Assembly (NCBI GenBank): GCA_016201205.1
Contig: JACQDF010000219.1
Span: 16,113-80,112 of the forward strand
Source: Acidobacteriota bacterium
GTDB lineage: Bacteria; Acidobacteriota; Terriglobia; Bryobacterales; Bryobacteraceae
Direction of reading: 5' to 3'
Length of the DNA: 64,000 nt
Made by a program: the position numbers and the translations under genes. Below, piece after piece: positions 53,232 to 62,200 of this stretch (the first letter of the stretch is position 1; the number at the start of each line of letters is the position of its first letter). The notes beneath the pieces are model-generated. The model was given only the letters and a program-made list of their open reading frames with translations. It was not told the DNA's origin and made no database searches.

Positions 53232-53933
53232 CTACCGTTTTGTTCCATGCACCATCGGGACAAACATCACCGGGATCGACGGGCGCCTGCGGATGGACCC
53301 ATCCGCCAGTTTTTCCACAAGCACCAGCTCCTGGTATCGCTCACCGACCGGAGCAAGCAGTTTGCCGCCCGGCTTGAGCTGGTCAACCAAGGGATTGGGA
53401 ATCTCAGCAGGCGCCGCCGTCAGGATGATGCGGTCAAAGGGAGCTTCTTCCTGCCAGCCCTGATAGCCGTCCCCGTGCCGCACGGTGACGTTCTTGCACC
53501 CCAAACGCTGCAACGTAGTTTGCGAAGAGCGGGCCAGTTCCGGAACGATCTCCATCGAATAGACGTGTTTCACCAGAGAGGAGAGGACCGCGGCCTGGTA
53601 GCCGGAGCCGGTTCCGATTTCGAGCACGCGGTGGTCCGGTTTCACATCGAGCAGCTCGGTCATGTAGCCGACAATGTAGGGCTGGGAGATCGTCTGGCCG
53701 TAGCCGATCGGCAAGGGGCGGTCATCGTACGAGTGGGCTTGAAGCTCGGAGGGAACGAATTCGTGGCGGGGAGTGCGGCGGAGGGCATCGAGGACCCTCT
53801 GATCCTTGACGCCGCGCGCTTGGATCTGCTCACGCACCATGGCGTGCCTCGCTTTCTGAAACGGGTCCGCCAGGTAGAGCAGCGCGATCACGATAGCTGC
53901 GGCCGCGGACCACACAACACCAGTATGACGCAC
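53232..53933 (-). CDS. pcm: Protein-L-isoaspartate O-methyltransferase
   Basis: 233 residues from GTG 53933; longer reading runs into the divergent permease gene. A hydrophobic helix (W-S-A-A-A-A-I-V-I-A-L-L-Y-L) near the start predicts membrane anchoring or export. The PCMT core has R-E-Q-I-Q-A-R-G-V, D-R-P-L-P-I-G-Y-G-Q-T-I-S-Q-P and the SAM motif V-L-E-I-G-T-G-S-G-Y-Q. It repairs L-isoaspartyl damage. An exported version next to a cyanophycinase-like peptidase is a little unusual. Confidence 0.88.
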   Translation of the reverse strand: MRHTGVVWSAAAAIVIALLYLADPFQKARHAMVREQIQARGVKDQRVLDALRRTPRHEFVPSELQAHSYDDRPLPIGYGQTISQPYIVGYMTELLDVKPDHRVLEIGTGSGYQAAVLSSLVKHVYSMEIVPELARSSQTTLQRLGCKNVTVRHGDGYQGWQEEAPFDRIILTAAPAEIPNPLVDQLKPGGKLLAPVGERYQELVLVEKLADGSIRRRPSIPVMFVPMVHGTKR

Positions 53934-53967
53934 GACTCCAGAGTATAGGCAGCGCGAGATCAGTACA

Positions 53968-55380
53968 ATGAGGTGGATGGCGCAGGAACGGGCAATCGGC
54001 CGCTCGCTGGCGGGCGAAAAGACGGAAGGGCTGCTGCGGCAGCTCGGTGTGGTCAGCGCGGCGGCGCTGGTCGTGTCCAACATGATCGGAACCGGAATCT
54101 TCACTACCACCGGGTTCCTGGCCGGCCAGTTGGGGGATCCGTCGCTGGTGCTGTCGATCTGGCTGGTGGGCGCGCTGTGCGCGCTGGCGGGTGCTTTCTG
54201 CTATTCGGAGTTGGGAGTCAACTACCCCAGCTCAGGCGGCGAGTATGTGTACCTGACGAACGCTTACGGACCGGCGTGGGGCTTCCTGACAGGGTGGATC
54301 TCATTCCTGGCGGGTTTCTCGGCGCCTATTGCCGCCGCGGCGCTGGCGTTTTCCGACTACCTCGGCTATTTCTTCCCGCTGCTGAAGCAGGAAAACGCCG
54401 CCTACGCCATTCCACTCGGACCGTGGACGCTCAAGGTCGGCGGAGCGCAGTTCATGGCTTGCGGGCTTATCGCGTTGCTGACGCTGCTCAACCTGTTCGG
54501 CGTGCAGCGAGTGGCGCGGTTCCAGAACGTCTTCACCAGCCTCAAGGTGGCGGTGATCATTTCGTTCATCGTGCTTGGATTCACGGCCGGCTCCGGCAAC
54601 TGGCAGCACTTCCAGATGCAAGCCGCGCGCACCACGGCCACCCCGATCCTCGCCCAGTTCGCCATCAGCCTGTTCTGGATTTACGGCAGCTACAGCGGAT
54701 GGAACGCGGCCACCTACGTGGCCGAAGAGCTGAGACGGCCTGAACGCACGCTGCCGCTGGCGCTGACCGCCGGCACGGTGCTGGTGGCGACGCTGTATTT
54801 CGGCCTGAACGCGGTCTTCATCTATGGAACGCCGCTCGAGCAGATGAAAGGCCAGATCGCGATCGGCTCATTGACCGCGAAGCATTTGTTCGGGCCGGAG
54901 ATTGCCGGGCTGTTTGGCGCACTGATGGCGCTGTCGCTGGTATCCACCGTGAATGCGATGGTGACCATCGGACCGCGCGTCTATTATGCGATGGCGAAGA
55001 ATCGCGCTTTCTTCACCGCCGCGGCCAAAGTAGATCCCCGCTGGCACACGCCAATCAATGCCATCTTGTGGCAGGGTGTGGCCTCGATGCTGATGACTTT
55101 TGTGCCCTTCGGCCAACTGTTCTTTTATATTGGCCTGACGCTGAACTTCTCCGCCGGACTGTCGGTTGCGTCTCTGTTCCTGTTTCGCAGGCGACCCGGC
55201 TGGCGGCGGCTGGCGGTGGTGGATTTCGGGTATCCGCTGATTCCCGGCTTCTTTCTGGTGATCAGCGCGTGGATGTATTTTTACGGCATCAGACTGGAGC
55301 CGATGGTCTCGCTGGCGACATTTCTTACCGTGGGCACCGGCGCCCTCATCTATCATCTCCGGATCAGGCGACAGAGCTGA
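53968..55380 (+). CDS. APC-family amino acid permease
   Basis: 470 residues; ATG 53968, or ATG 53977 where TACAAT at 53964-53969 would give a leaderless message. Twelve helices are visible. The first contains S-N-M-I-G-T-G-I-F-T-T, the amino-acid-binding unwound helix of the APC fold. The sixth contains I-S-L-F-W-I-Y-G-S-Y-S-G-W-N. The substrate is probably a neutral or cationic amino acid. It is divergent from pcm and 16 bp upstream of folD. Confidence 0.88.
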   Translation: MRWMAQERAIGRSLAGEKTEGLLRQLGVVSAAALVVSNMIGTGIFTTTGFLAGQLGDPSLVLSIWLVGALCALAGAFCYSELGVNYPSSGGEYVYLTNAYGPAWGFLTGWISFLAGFSAPIAAAALAFSDYLGYFFPLLKQENAAYAIPLGPWTLKVGGAQFMACGLIALLTLLNLFGVQRVARFQNVFTSLKVAVIISFIVLGFTAGSGNWQHFQMQAARTTATPILAQFAISLFWIYGSYSGWNAATYVAEELRRPERTLPLALTAGTVLVATLYFGLNAVFIYGTPLEQMKGQIAIGSLTAKHLFGPEIAGLFGALMALSLVSTVNAMVTIGPRVYYAMAKNRAFFTAAAKVDPRWHTPINAILWQGVASMLMTFVPFGQLFFYIGLTLNFSAGLSVASLFLFRRRPGWRRLAVVDFGYPLIPGFFLVISAWMYFYGIRLEPMVSLATFLTVGTGALIYHLRIRRQS

Positions 55381-55396
55381 CTTGCAGACAAACATC

Positions 55397-56311
55397 ATGG
55401 CACTCATCTTGGACGGGAAGCAGGTCCGCGACAGGATCCTGGCATCGCTGCGGCCGCGTGTGGAAAAACTGGCGGAAGCGGCCCGGCCTCCGGGGCTGGC
55501 CGTGGTCCTGGTGGGACACAATCCGGCCTCGGAAATCTACGTTCGCGGCAAAGTGAAAGCGTGCGAAGAGCTGGGCATCCACAGCGAGAAACATCTGCCG
55601 ACTTCCGATGTAACCACCGAAGAGCTGTTGTTCCTGATCCGCTCTCTCAACGAACGCCCGGATATCGACGGAATTCTGGTGCAGTTGCCGCTTCCCGAGC
55701 AAGTGGACGAAGACGCGGTGCTGATGGCGCTGGATCCGGTCAAAGACGTCGATGGGTTTCATCCCGTCAATGTAGGACACCTGGTGGCGGGGCGTCCGGG
55801 ACCGCGTCCCTGCACGCCGTCGGGGATCATGCGCCTGTTCCAGCATTACAAGATAGACCTGGCGGGCAAGCGGGCGGTGGTCATCGGGCGGAGCGGCATC
55901 GTGGGCAAGCCGATGGCGCTGCTCCTGCTCTATGCCAATGCAACGGTGACCATCTGCCATTCCAGGACACGCGGGCTGGCAGCGGAGTGCGGAAGAGCGG
56001 ACGTGCTGGTGGCCGCGATCGGTAGGCCCGCGTTCCTGACAGGCGAGTTCGTGGCGCCGGATGCCGTGGTGGTGGATGTAGGGATCAACCGGCTGAAAGA
56101 TCGCCAGAGCGTCGAGCGCATTTTTCCCGGCGACCCGGAGAAGCTCGAGGAGCTCGGGCTCAAGGGCAGTGTCCTCGTCGGAGATGTGCATCCGGCGGCG
56201 CTCTCACAATGCGCGGCCTATACTCCGGTGCCTGGCGGTGTGGGACCGCTGACCATCGCGATGCTGATGAGCAATACGGTGGAAGCGGCCGAGCGAAGGC
56301 TGGGCTTTTGA
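55397..56311 (+). CDS. folD: Bifunctional FolD dehydrogenase/cyclohydrolase
   Basis: 304 residues from ATG 55397 (a TTG 15 nt upstream is less likely). Conserved K56-type lysine region Y-V-R-G-K-V-K-A-C-E-E-L-G, D-G-I-L-V-Q-L-P-L-P, the G-R-S-G-I-V-G-K-P NADP motif and P-V-P-G-G-V-G-P-L-T-I-A are all present. It interconverts methylene-, methenyl- and formyl-tetrahydrofolate. Housekeeping. Confidence 0.95.
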   Translation: MALILDGKQVRDRILASLRPRVEKLAEAARPPGLAVVLVGHNPASEIYVRGKVKACEELGIHSEKHLPTSDVTTEELLFLIRSLNERPDIDGILVQLPLPEQVDEDAVLMALDPVKDVDGFHPVNVGHLVAGRPGPRPCTPSGIMRLFQHYKIDLAGKRAVVIGRSGIVGKPMALLLLYANATVTICHSRTRGLAAECGRADVLVAAIGRPAFLTGEFVAPDAVVVDVGINRLKDRQSVERIFPGDPEKLEELGLKGSVLVGDVHPAALSQCAAYTPVPGGVGPLTIAMLMSNTVEAAERRLGF

Positions 56312-56347
56312 GGCAACAGGCCCGCCGGCTATGGCAGAATAGAGGGC

Positions 56348-56746
56348 ATGGAGAACGGAGATAAGCCAGTCACGCGTTCGGAACTCTCGGCCGAGCTTAC
56401 GTCGCGGCTGGGTGAGCAGGAAGAACGCATTCTGCGCGCCGTCGAGCGGATGATTCGGGACAGCGAGTCCCGCGTAGTGGAACAGGCACGGGATATGCAG
56501 ACCGAGATTCTTCGCTCGTTCCACACATTCACAACTTCATTTGCTTCCCAGATAAAAGCGCAAAGGCCACGGCCCGCGGCGCCAGGCCGTTGAGGAACAC
56601 CGGAGTGTTCCTCCCGCGGGCGCGGTCCGTTTTGCGCGTGTTCCTAAAAAGTACAGAAGGCTGCGACAGACTCACATGATGAACGCCTTGGCGCCATCGA
56701 GAAACGCCTGCTTGAGATCGAGATGCGTCTGTTCGACGGGAAGTAA
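56348..56746 (+). pseudogene. Small coiled-coil protein split by the 90-bp element
   Basis: ATG 56348 opens a 101-codon gene for an acidic helical protein (SELTSRLGEQEERILRAVER near the start). It reads to S-Q-I-K, then enters the element at 56558 and stops at TGA 56591-56593. After the element and a duplicated AAAA the frame continues V-Q-K-A-A-T-D-S-H-D-E-R-L-G-A-I-E-K-R-L-L-E-I-E-M-R-L and ends at TAA 56744-56746. The inserted 93 bp keeps phase but adds TGA and TAA stops, so only a truncated N-terminal product of 81 residues is expected. No family was recognised. Confidence 0.85.
56558..56646 (-). mobile_element. 90-bp palindromic element, copy B (inverted)
   Basis: 89 bp flanked by AAAA repeats (56554-56557, 56647-56650; TTTT on the element strand). 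Read on the minus strand it starts AGGAACAC-GCGCAAAA, has a perfect central hairpin AGGAACAC-tccg-GTGTTCCT and ends TTTGCGC. It matches copy A (6120-6209) at about 90% of positions with one indel. It lies inside the coiled-coil gene. Confidence 0.87.
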
Positions 56747-56803
56747 CCGTCTGTCATGTCACGGAATTACTGCCTCAGGTTGACACCTCCGCTTGCTCAC
56801 GCG

Positions 56804-56848
56804 CGCGGCTCAGAAAGCACTTCCGAGCCGCGACCGTTAGGGAGCGGT
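56804..56848. repeat. REP-like paired hairpins
   Basis: CGCGGCTC and GAGCCGCG (56804-56832) enclose a second inner stem (GAA/TTC), followed by ACCG/CGGT (56833-56848). It lies just after the coiled-coil gene. The GAGCCGCGACCG-type sequence looks like an interspersed repeat of Solibacter-like genomes, but copy number was not tested and no second copy was seen in the window. Confidence 0.45.
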
Positions 56849-56880
56849 TGGCACACTTATTTCGTGACAGGCCCTAAGCT

Positions 56881-57963
56881 ATGACACGGCGGCGGTGCCT
56901 TGGCCTGCTCGGCTCGCCTTTGTTTGCGCGATCGCTGAGGCTGAGCCGTTTCGAGCTGATGAGCGTGCGCATTCCGTTCGCCGAGCGCGTGCGCGAATCC
57001 TGGATCGCGAGCTGGCAGAATCAGAAGCGCGATCAAACCGACTTCGTCGTACACTTCGTGCGTCTTCACACCGATGACGGGCTTACGGGTATCGGCGAGA
57101 CGAAGATGCCACGCCCGCAAGCCGAAGCTGTGCTCGAGCGAATGATGGGGCGGCCGGCGGCGGAGTTCGCCGATGACGATTCGATTCGCGGCATTCTGAT
57201 CGCAATCTATGACTTGCTGGCCAGGGCGGACGGCAAATCGGTGGCAAAGCTGCTGTCGCCACATGCCAAGGACCGCGTGATCCCTGCCTGGTGGAGCCAG
57301 TGCTTTCCACCGGCGGTGATGGCGTCGGAAGCGAAGCTCGGGGCCGGCCTCGGCTACCGGGTGCACAAAGTGAAGGCGCGGCCCTGGCAGAACCCCATCG
57401 AGCAGGCAGCCGCCATGTGCGCTGTCGTGCCGAAGAACTTCCGTATCTGGGTGGATGCCAACTCGACGTGGGAGACCGTCGAGCGCACGATCGAGATCAC
57501 CCGGAAGCTGGCGGAGTTCCCCAATTACTTCGCGATCGAGTCGCCGGTGCCGCGGGAGAATCTCGATGCATACCGGCGATTGAAGGGGCGCCTGCCGCTG
57601 AAGGTCTCCGAGCATGTCGATAACGTCGATCTGGATGCGTGGGCGGGTTTGCTGGATGCATGGATCGTGGGCGCTCCGAAGCTGGGACGCTACGTACGCG
57701 AATTGTCCGGCCGCGCGGTGAAAGCGAAGGCGCCGATCTGGATCGAGCACTCGATTGACAACGGCATCGCGCAGGTGTTTCAGGCGCACCAGGCAGCGGC
57801 CTACCCGGGCATCGAGTATGTGATCAGCGTGACCCACGTGCTCGAAGACGACTGCATGAAGGAGCCGTTTGAGGTGCGCGACGGCTATTACCGCATCCCG
57901 CGGAAACCGGGGCTGGGCGTCGAGCTGGACGAGGCGGCCGTGGACAGGTTCCGGATCGGTTGA
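56881..57963 (+). CDS. Mandelate racemase/muconate lactonizing enzyme family
   Basis: 360 residues from ATG 56881. The N-terminal capping domain contains T-D-D-G-L-T-G-I-G-E-T. The barrel has H-K-V-K-A (catalytic Lys region), W-V-D-A-N-S-T-W (metal Asp), F-A-I-E-S-P-V-P (metal Glu) and L-K-V-S-E-H-V. This is the enolase superfamily. The leader T-R-R-R-C-L-G-L-L-G is Tat-like. Substrate is an unknown acid sugar or dipeptide-like compound. It ends 3 bp before the convergent TIM-barrel pseudogene. Confidence 0.82.
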   Translation: MTRRRCLGLLGSPLFARSLRLSRFELMSVRIPFAERVRESWIASWQNQKRDQTDFVVHFVRLHTDDGLTGIGETKMPRPQAEAVLERMMGRPAAEFADDDSIRGILIAIYDLLARADGKSVAKLLSPHAKDRVIPAWWSQCFPPAVMASEAKLGAGLGYRVHKVKARPWQNPIEQAAAMCAVVPKNFRIWVDANSTWETVERTIEITRKLAEFPNYFAIESPVPRENLDAYRRLKGRLPLKVSEHVDNVDLDAWAGLLDAWIVGAPKLGRYVRELSGRAVKAKAPIWIEHSIDNGIAQVFQAHQAAAYPGIEYVISVTHVLEDDCMKEPFEVRDGYYRIPRKPGLGVELDEAAVDRFRIG

Positions 57964-57966
57964 CGC

Positions 57967-58805
57967 CTACAGATCGCACAGTGTGGCGGCTTCCTCGAGC
58001 GACTGAATCGGCGTCCGCTTGGGGATGAACTCGTGCGCCAGGTAGCCTTTGAAGCCGGCGCCGAGGATCGCTTTCACAATCGCCGGGTAGTTGAGCTCCT
58101 GCGTCGAGTCGATCTCGTTGCGGCCCGGCACGCCGCCCGTGTGGAAATGACCGAACCACTGGCTGTTGTCCTTGATGGTGCGGATGACATCGCCCTCCAT
58201 GATTTGCATGTGGTAGATGTCGTACAGCAGCTTGATGTTCGGCGAGTTGACTCGCTTGCACACCTCGACGCCCCACCAGGTGCGGTCGCACTGGTAGTCA
58301 GGGTGGTTCACCTTGCTGTTCAGCAATTCCATTTGGACGGTGAGCCCCAGGTCTTCGGCTTCCCCTTCACTTTGTTGAAAAACGTGACGCAGTTGTCGAT
58401 GGCCTGCTCGTCAGGCATCCCGTTGCGGTTGCCGGAAAAGATGATGATGTTTGTGACGCTGGCGGCTTTCGCCTTCTTGTACATGTCGCGAAGCTGCTTC
58501 TCGATCAGGTCGTGGTGATCGAGGCGGTTGACGCCCTTGGGGATGGTGGAAACCCCGGAAGCCATCGTGGGCGTCAGGCCGTATTTCTGCACCACGGGCC
58601 ATTCTTCGGGCGTCAGCAGATCGACGCCGATCAGCCCCATGCGAGCGGCTTCGCGAGCGAGCTCCTCGAGTGGGGTGTCCCGATAGCACCAGCGGCAGAC
58701 GGATTGGCGAAGATTTCCTTTGCGCTGCTTGCGCTGCACCTGGCTGGCAGCGGACAGAACCGCCGGGGCAGCGGCGAGGGAAGTGACAAGTGTACGGCGC
58801 GTCAT
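57967..58805 (-). pseudogene. Hydroxypyruvate-isomerase-like TIM barrel, frameshifted
   Basis: From ATG 58805 (MTRRTLVTSLAAAPAVLSAA, Tat-like leader) the frame reads a TIM barrel to F-N-K-V-K-G-K, then leaves it and ends at TGA. The other frame continues [16 protein letters not shown] and [11 protein letters not shown] to 57967. One base is missing near 58365 (AAGCC in place of an expected AAGGCC). Total length is 839 bp; one more base would give 279 residues. It could be a recent mutation or a sequencing error. Conserved metal-binding Glu/His residues are present on both sides. Confidence 0.8.
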
Positions 58806-58868
58806 CAGTTGCGATTGTACCGCCGGAGCGAACCGAAGGCACGCTCTGTTAGACTGTGAGCGCCGCAT

Positions 58869-59474
58869 ATGCTGAGAGTGGCGCTCACCGGCGGTCTGGC
58901 CTCGGGAAAAAGCTTCGTCGGCAAGACGCTCGAGAGGCTGGGGTGCCTTCTGATCCAGGCCGACTTGCTGGGACACGAGGTGCTCCTGCCGGGCGGCGAG
59001 GCGTACCAGGCCGTTGTGCGGGAATTCGGGAGCGGTATTCTGGATAAGGAAGGCCGAATCGAGCGGCGGAAGCTGGCGGCGCAAGTGTTCGACGAACCGG
59101 AGCGGCTGACGGTGCTCAACAGCCTGGTTCACCCCCCCGTGCGGGTGCGGACTCGGGAGATGCTGGACGAGTTCGCCGCTCGTGAGCCGAAGGGGATCGC
59201 CGTGGTGGAAGCGGCCATCCACATCGAGACCGGCGGTTACAGGAACTATGACCGGCTGATCCTGGCCTGGTGCCCCAGCGGGCAGCAGATCGAGCGGGCG
59301 ATGGATCGGGACGGGTTGACAAGGGAGGAAGCGGCGGCGCGGCTCAGTCGCCAGATGCCGCTCGAGGAGAAACGAAAATACGCGCACTACGTCATTGATA
59401 CTTCCCGATCGAAGCAGGAGACGGTGCGCCAGACGGAAGAGGTCTACCGGCAGTTACGGAGCATAGAGCAATGA
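58869..59474 (+). CDS. coaE: Dephospho-CoA kinase
   Basis: 201 residues from ATG 58869. The P-loop T-G-G-L-A-S-G-K-S (7-15), the A-D-L-L-G-H substrate motif and the L-N-S-L-V-H-P segment are those of CoaE. The C-terminal Q-M-P-L-E-E-K-R-K-Y-A-H-Y-V-I-D closes the lid. It phosphorylates dephospho-CoA in the last step of CoA synthesis. Overlaps the protease gene by 4 bp. Confidence 0.92.
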   Translation: MLRVALTGGLASGKSFVGKTLERLGCLLIQADLLGHEVLLPGGEAYQAVVREFGSGILDKEGRIERRKLAAQVFDEPERLTVLNSLVHPPVRVRTREMLDEFAAREPKGIAVVEAAIHIETGGYRNYDRLILAWCPSGQQIERAMDRDGLTREEAAARLSRQMPLEEKRKYAHYVIDTSRSKQETVRQTEEVYRQLRSIEQ

Positions 59475-60610
59475 AGGTTCGGACGCTATTGCTGGCCGCG
59501 GGAATCGCGGGGTTGTTTGTATGGGTGACGACGACGCGGAAGTGGGATCCGCCGAGATTCCTCCGGCCCGCGGCGGCCGACGGAAAGCTGTGGTCGGACG
59601 CGTCCGTGGTCAGAGGGGCGGGGCTCAGCCAGGACGAGCTGAACAATATCGAGATCTACAAGATGGCGCACAACGCCACAGTGAACATATCGAGCACCGT
59701 GTACAAGCGGGGGTGGTTCGGGCAGATCATTCCCGAGCCTGGCACCGGCTCGGGCTTCCTCATCGACGCCTCCGGCCGGATTCTGACCAACTACCACGTA
59801 GTGAGCGGGAGGGCGACGGAGACCATCGTCACGCTGGCCGACAAGACGCGCCACAAAGCGGAGATCCTGGTGCGAGATCGCAGCAATGATCTGGCGCTGA
59901 TCAGGATTGTGCCGAAGGGCAAGCTTCAGCACTTGAAATTGGGAGACTCGGATTCCTTGCAGGTAGGACAGAAGGTGCTGGCGATCGGGAATCCCTTCGG
60001 ATTCGAAGGCACGCTGACGACGGGCATCATCAGCTCGCTGGGGAGAAACCTCCGGGATGAGACTGGCAATGAGCTGGAAGGAATGATCCAGACCGACGCG
60101 GCCATCAATCCGGGCAACAGCGGCGGGCCGCTGCTCGACTCACAGGGGAATGTGGTCGCTATCAACACGGCCATTTTTGGGCCAGGCGGCAATATCGGCA
60201 TTGGCTTCGCGATGCCCGTGAACCGGGCCAAGTCGATGCTCGAGGGCTACCAGGCCGGAAAGCGCTTTGGCCGGCCCTGGCTCGGCGTCGAGGTGCTGCC
60301 CGTGTTCGGCGACCTTGGCGAGCTTTTGGAATTGCCCGCCGGCGGGCTCCTGATCCAGGCTGTCGGTGAAGGCACACCGGCGGACCACGCAGGCCTCCGA
60401 GGCGCACGCCGCTACGTCATTGTGGGCAACGCCGAGGTGGGCATCGGCGGCGATCTGATCATGGCGATCGATGGAGTGAAGGTGGACCGGTCCGATGCGT
60501 TGAGCCGTGCGTTGAACGGCAAGCGCCCCGGCGATCAGGTCGAACTGACGATCTACCGCAACGGGCGGCAGACCAGGGTGCGGGTGACGCTGGGCGAACG
60601 GCCGGAGTGA
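59471..60610 (+). CDS. HtrA/DegP-like serine protease with PDZ domain
   Basis: 379 residues. A single N-terminal hydrophobic segment (L-L-L-A-A-G-I-A-G-L-F-V-W-V) anchors it or serves as signal. The trypsin-like triad is H109 (L-T-N-Y-H-V-V), D140 (S-N-D-L-A-L-I) and S217 (G-N-S-G-G-P). A C-terminal PDZ domain (about 265-375) has G-D-L-I-M-A-I-D-G-V-K-V. It is a periplasmic quality-control protease. The start overlaps the coaE stop. Confidence 0.92.
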   Translation: MKVRTLLLAAGIAGLFVWVTTTRKWDPPRFLRPAAADGKLWSDASVVRGAGLSQDELNNIEIYKMAHNATVNISSTVYKRGWFGQIIPEPGTGSGFLIDASGRILTNYHVVSGRATETIVTLADKTRHKAEILVRDRSNDLALIRIVPKGKLQHLKLGDSDSLQVGQKVLAIGNPFGFEGTLTTGIISSLGRNLRDETGNELEGMIQTDAAINPGNSGGPLLDSQGNVVAINTAIFGPGGNIGIGFAMPVNRAKSMLEGYQAGKRFGRPWLGVEVLPVFGDLGELLELPAGGLLIQAVGEGTPADHAGLRGARRYVIVGNAEVGIGGDLIMAIDGVKVDRSDALSRALNGKRPGDQVELTIYRNGRQTRVRVTLGERPE

Positions 60611-60625
60611 TGGTCCAAGTCCGCG

Positions 60626-62182
60626 TTAGCCCGCGGCGCGCTCCCGTTCCTTCAGCACGCGCCGCAGAATCTTGCCGCTCGGCGATTTGGGAATCGCGTC
60701 AATGAACTCGAGGCGGCGGATTTTCTTGTACGGAGCCACCTGGCCGGCGACGAACTCCTGAATCGCCTCGGCGGTGATCTCGGCCTTCTTCACAATGAAG
60801 GCCTTGGGAACTTCGCCGGCCTCTTCATCGGGCACTCCGATGACGGCGGCGTCGGCAACCGCCGGATGCGTCAGCAGGATGCCCTCCAGCTCCGCGGGCG
60901 CTACCTGGAGGCCTTTGTACTTGATCAATTCTTTGGCCCGGTCGACGATGTAGAGCCAGCCATCTGCATCCTGGCGCGCGATGTCGCCGGTCCGCAGCCA
61001 CCCATCGGCGGTGATCGTGTCGCGAGTGGCGTCCGGGTTCTTGTAATAGCCCTTCATGATCTGAGGGCCGCGTACCCAGAGTTCGCCGGGCTCGCCTGGC
61101 CGCACTTCCTGGCCCGTGGTCAGATCGACCAGCTTCCCCTCCGTGTTAGGGCAGATCAGGCCCACCGAGCCATGTTTGACCGTGCCGGTGTCGAGCGGAT
61201 GCCCGCAGATGGGCGGCGACGTTTCCGTCATGCCATAGCCCTGGCGGACTTTGCAGCCAATCCGCTCTTCGCACGCCGCGGCCAGATCCGCGTCGAGCGG
61301 CGCCGCGCCCGAGAAAATCAGTTCGAGGCTCGACAGATCGTACCTGTCCACCAGCGGGCTTTTCACCAGCCCCAGCACCACCGGCGGGACCAGGCACACG
61401 CGCTGGATTCGGTAGCGCTGGATATTGTCCAGGAACTGTTCCATGTCAAAGCGCGGCATCAGGACCACCGTTCCGCGATTCAGCAGATCGAAGTTGGCGA
61501 CTGCATGGAAGCCGAAAATATGGAAGATGGGCAGAAACAGCAGGGAGCGGACATGGCCCGCGCCAAAGAGCTTGTCGCACTGCGCCAGCGCAGCCACCAG
61601 ATTGCGATGCGTCAGCATGACGCCTTTGGGAAGGCCGGTGGTGCCGCTTGAATAGAGCATCGCCGCGGCGTCCTCCGCGGGGTTGATCGGGACGCGCGGC
61701 GGCTCTCCTTCTTCGCGCATCAGAGTGGCGAAGGATTCGGCGCCTTCCGCCTCTCCGAACACAAAAATCTTCTCGATGCCGGCATGGGCGGCGGTGCGGG
61801 CTTTTTCGAGCAGCTCGGGGGTCGTCAGCAGAAAGCGGGCGTCTGAATCCTTGAGCTGATGCTCGATTTCGTGCTCCGTGTACAGCGGGTTCATGGTGGT
61901 GACCACGCCGCCGGCGGACATCACTCCGTGGACCGCGATCGGATACTCGGGCAGGTTTGAGCTGAGGATGGCGACCTTGTCTTTTTTGCGCAGACCGCGG
62001 CGGTCGAGCGCCCCGGCAACCCTCCGGATCATCGCGGCGAGCCGCTCATAGGTGTAAGAGCGTCCCGTGGGCGCGTCGATCAATGCGATGCGTTCATGGT
62101 GCGGTTCCAAATCCGCAAGCAGAAGTTCCGTCAGCGTGCCGGTGGGAATGGAAACATCCGGATAGACAGATTTGAACGGCAT
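60626..62182 (-). CDS. AMP-forming acyl/aryl-CoA synthetase
   Basis: 518 residues from ATG 62182; the frame continues upstream but there overlaps another gene. The ATP/AMP signature Y-S-S-G-T-T-G-L-P-K-G-V-M, Y-G-M-T-E-T-S-P, W-L-R-T-G-D-I-A and the C-terminal K-S-P-S-G-K-I-L-R-R with catalytic Lys are complete. It is close to 4-coumarate-CoA ligase/fatty-acyl-CoA ligases. The acid substrate is not predictable. Confidence 0.9.
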   Translation of the reverse strand: MPFKSVYPDVSIPTGTLTELLLADLEPHHERIALIDAPTGRSYTYERLAAMIRRVAGALDRRGLRKKDKVAILSSNLPEYPIAVHGVMSAGGVVTTMNPLYTEHEIEHQLKDSDARFLLTTPELLEKARTAAHAGIEKIFVFGEAEGAESFATLMREEGEPPRVPINPAEDAAAMLYSSGTTGLPKGVMLTHRNLVAALAQCDKLFGAGHVRSLLFLPIFHIFGFHAVANFDLLNRGTVVLMPRFDMEQFLDNIQRYRIQRVCLVPPVVLGLVKSPLVDRYDLSSLELIFSGAAPLDADLAAACEERIGCKVRQGYGMTETSPPICGHPLDTGTVKHGSVGLICPNTEGKLVDLTTGQEVRPGEPGELWVRGPQIMKGYYKNPDATRDTITADGWLRTGDIARQDADGWLYIVDRAKELIKYKGLQVAPAELEGILLTHPAVADAAVIGVPDEEAGEVPKAFIVKKAEITAEAIQEFVAGQVAPYKKIRRLEFIDAIPKSPSGKILRRVLKERERAAG

Positions 62183-62200
62183 TTGCGAGATTATATACGC

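Noticed and set aside
56591..56593. TGA in the coiled-coil gene as a further Sec codon
   Set aside because: The TGA lies inside the inserted element, an in-frame TAA follows at 56645-56647, and the sequence after it resembles no protein.
58320..58370. TGA after W-N-C in the TIM-barrel gene as Sec
   Set aside because: The protein continues in another frame, so this is a frameshift and not recoding.
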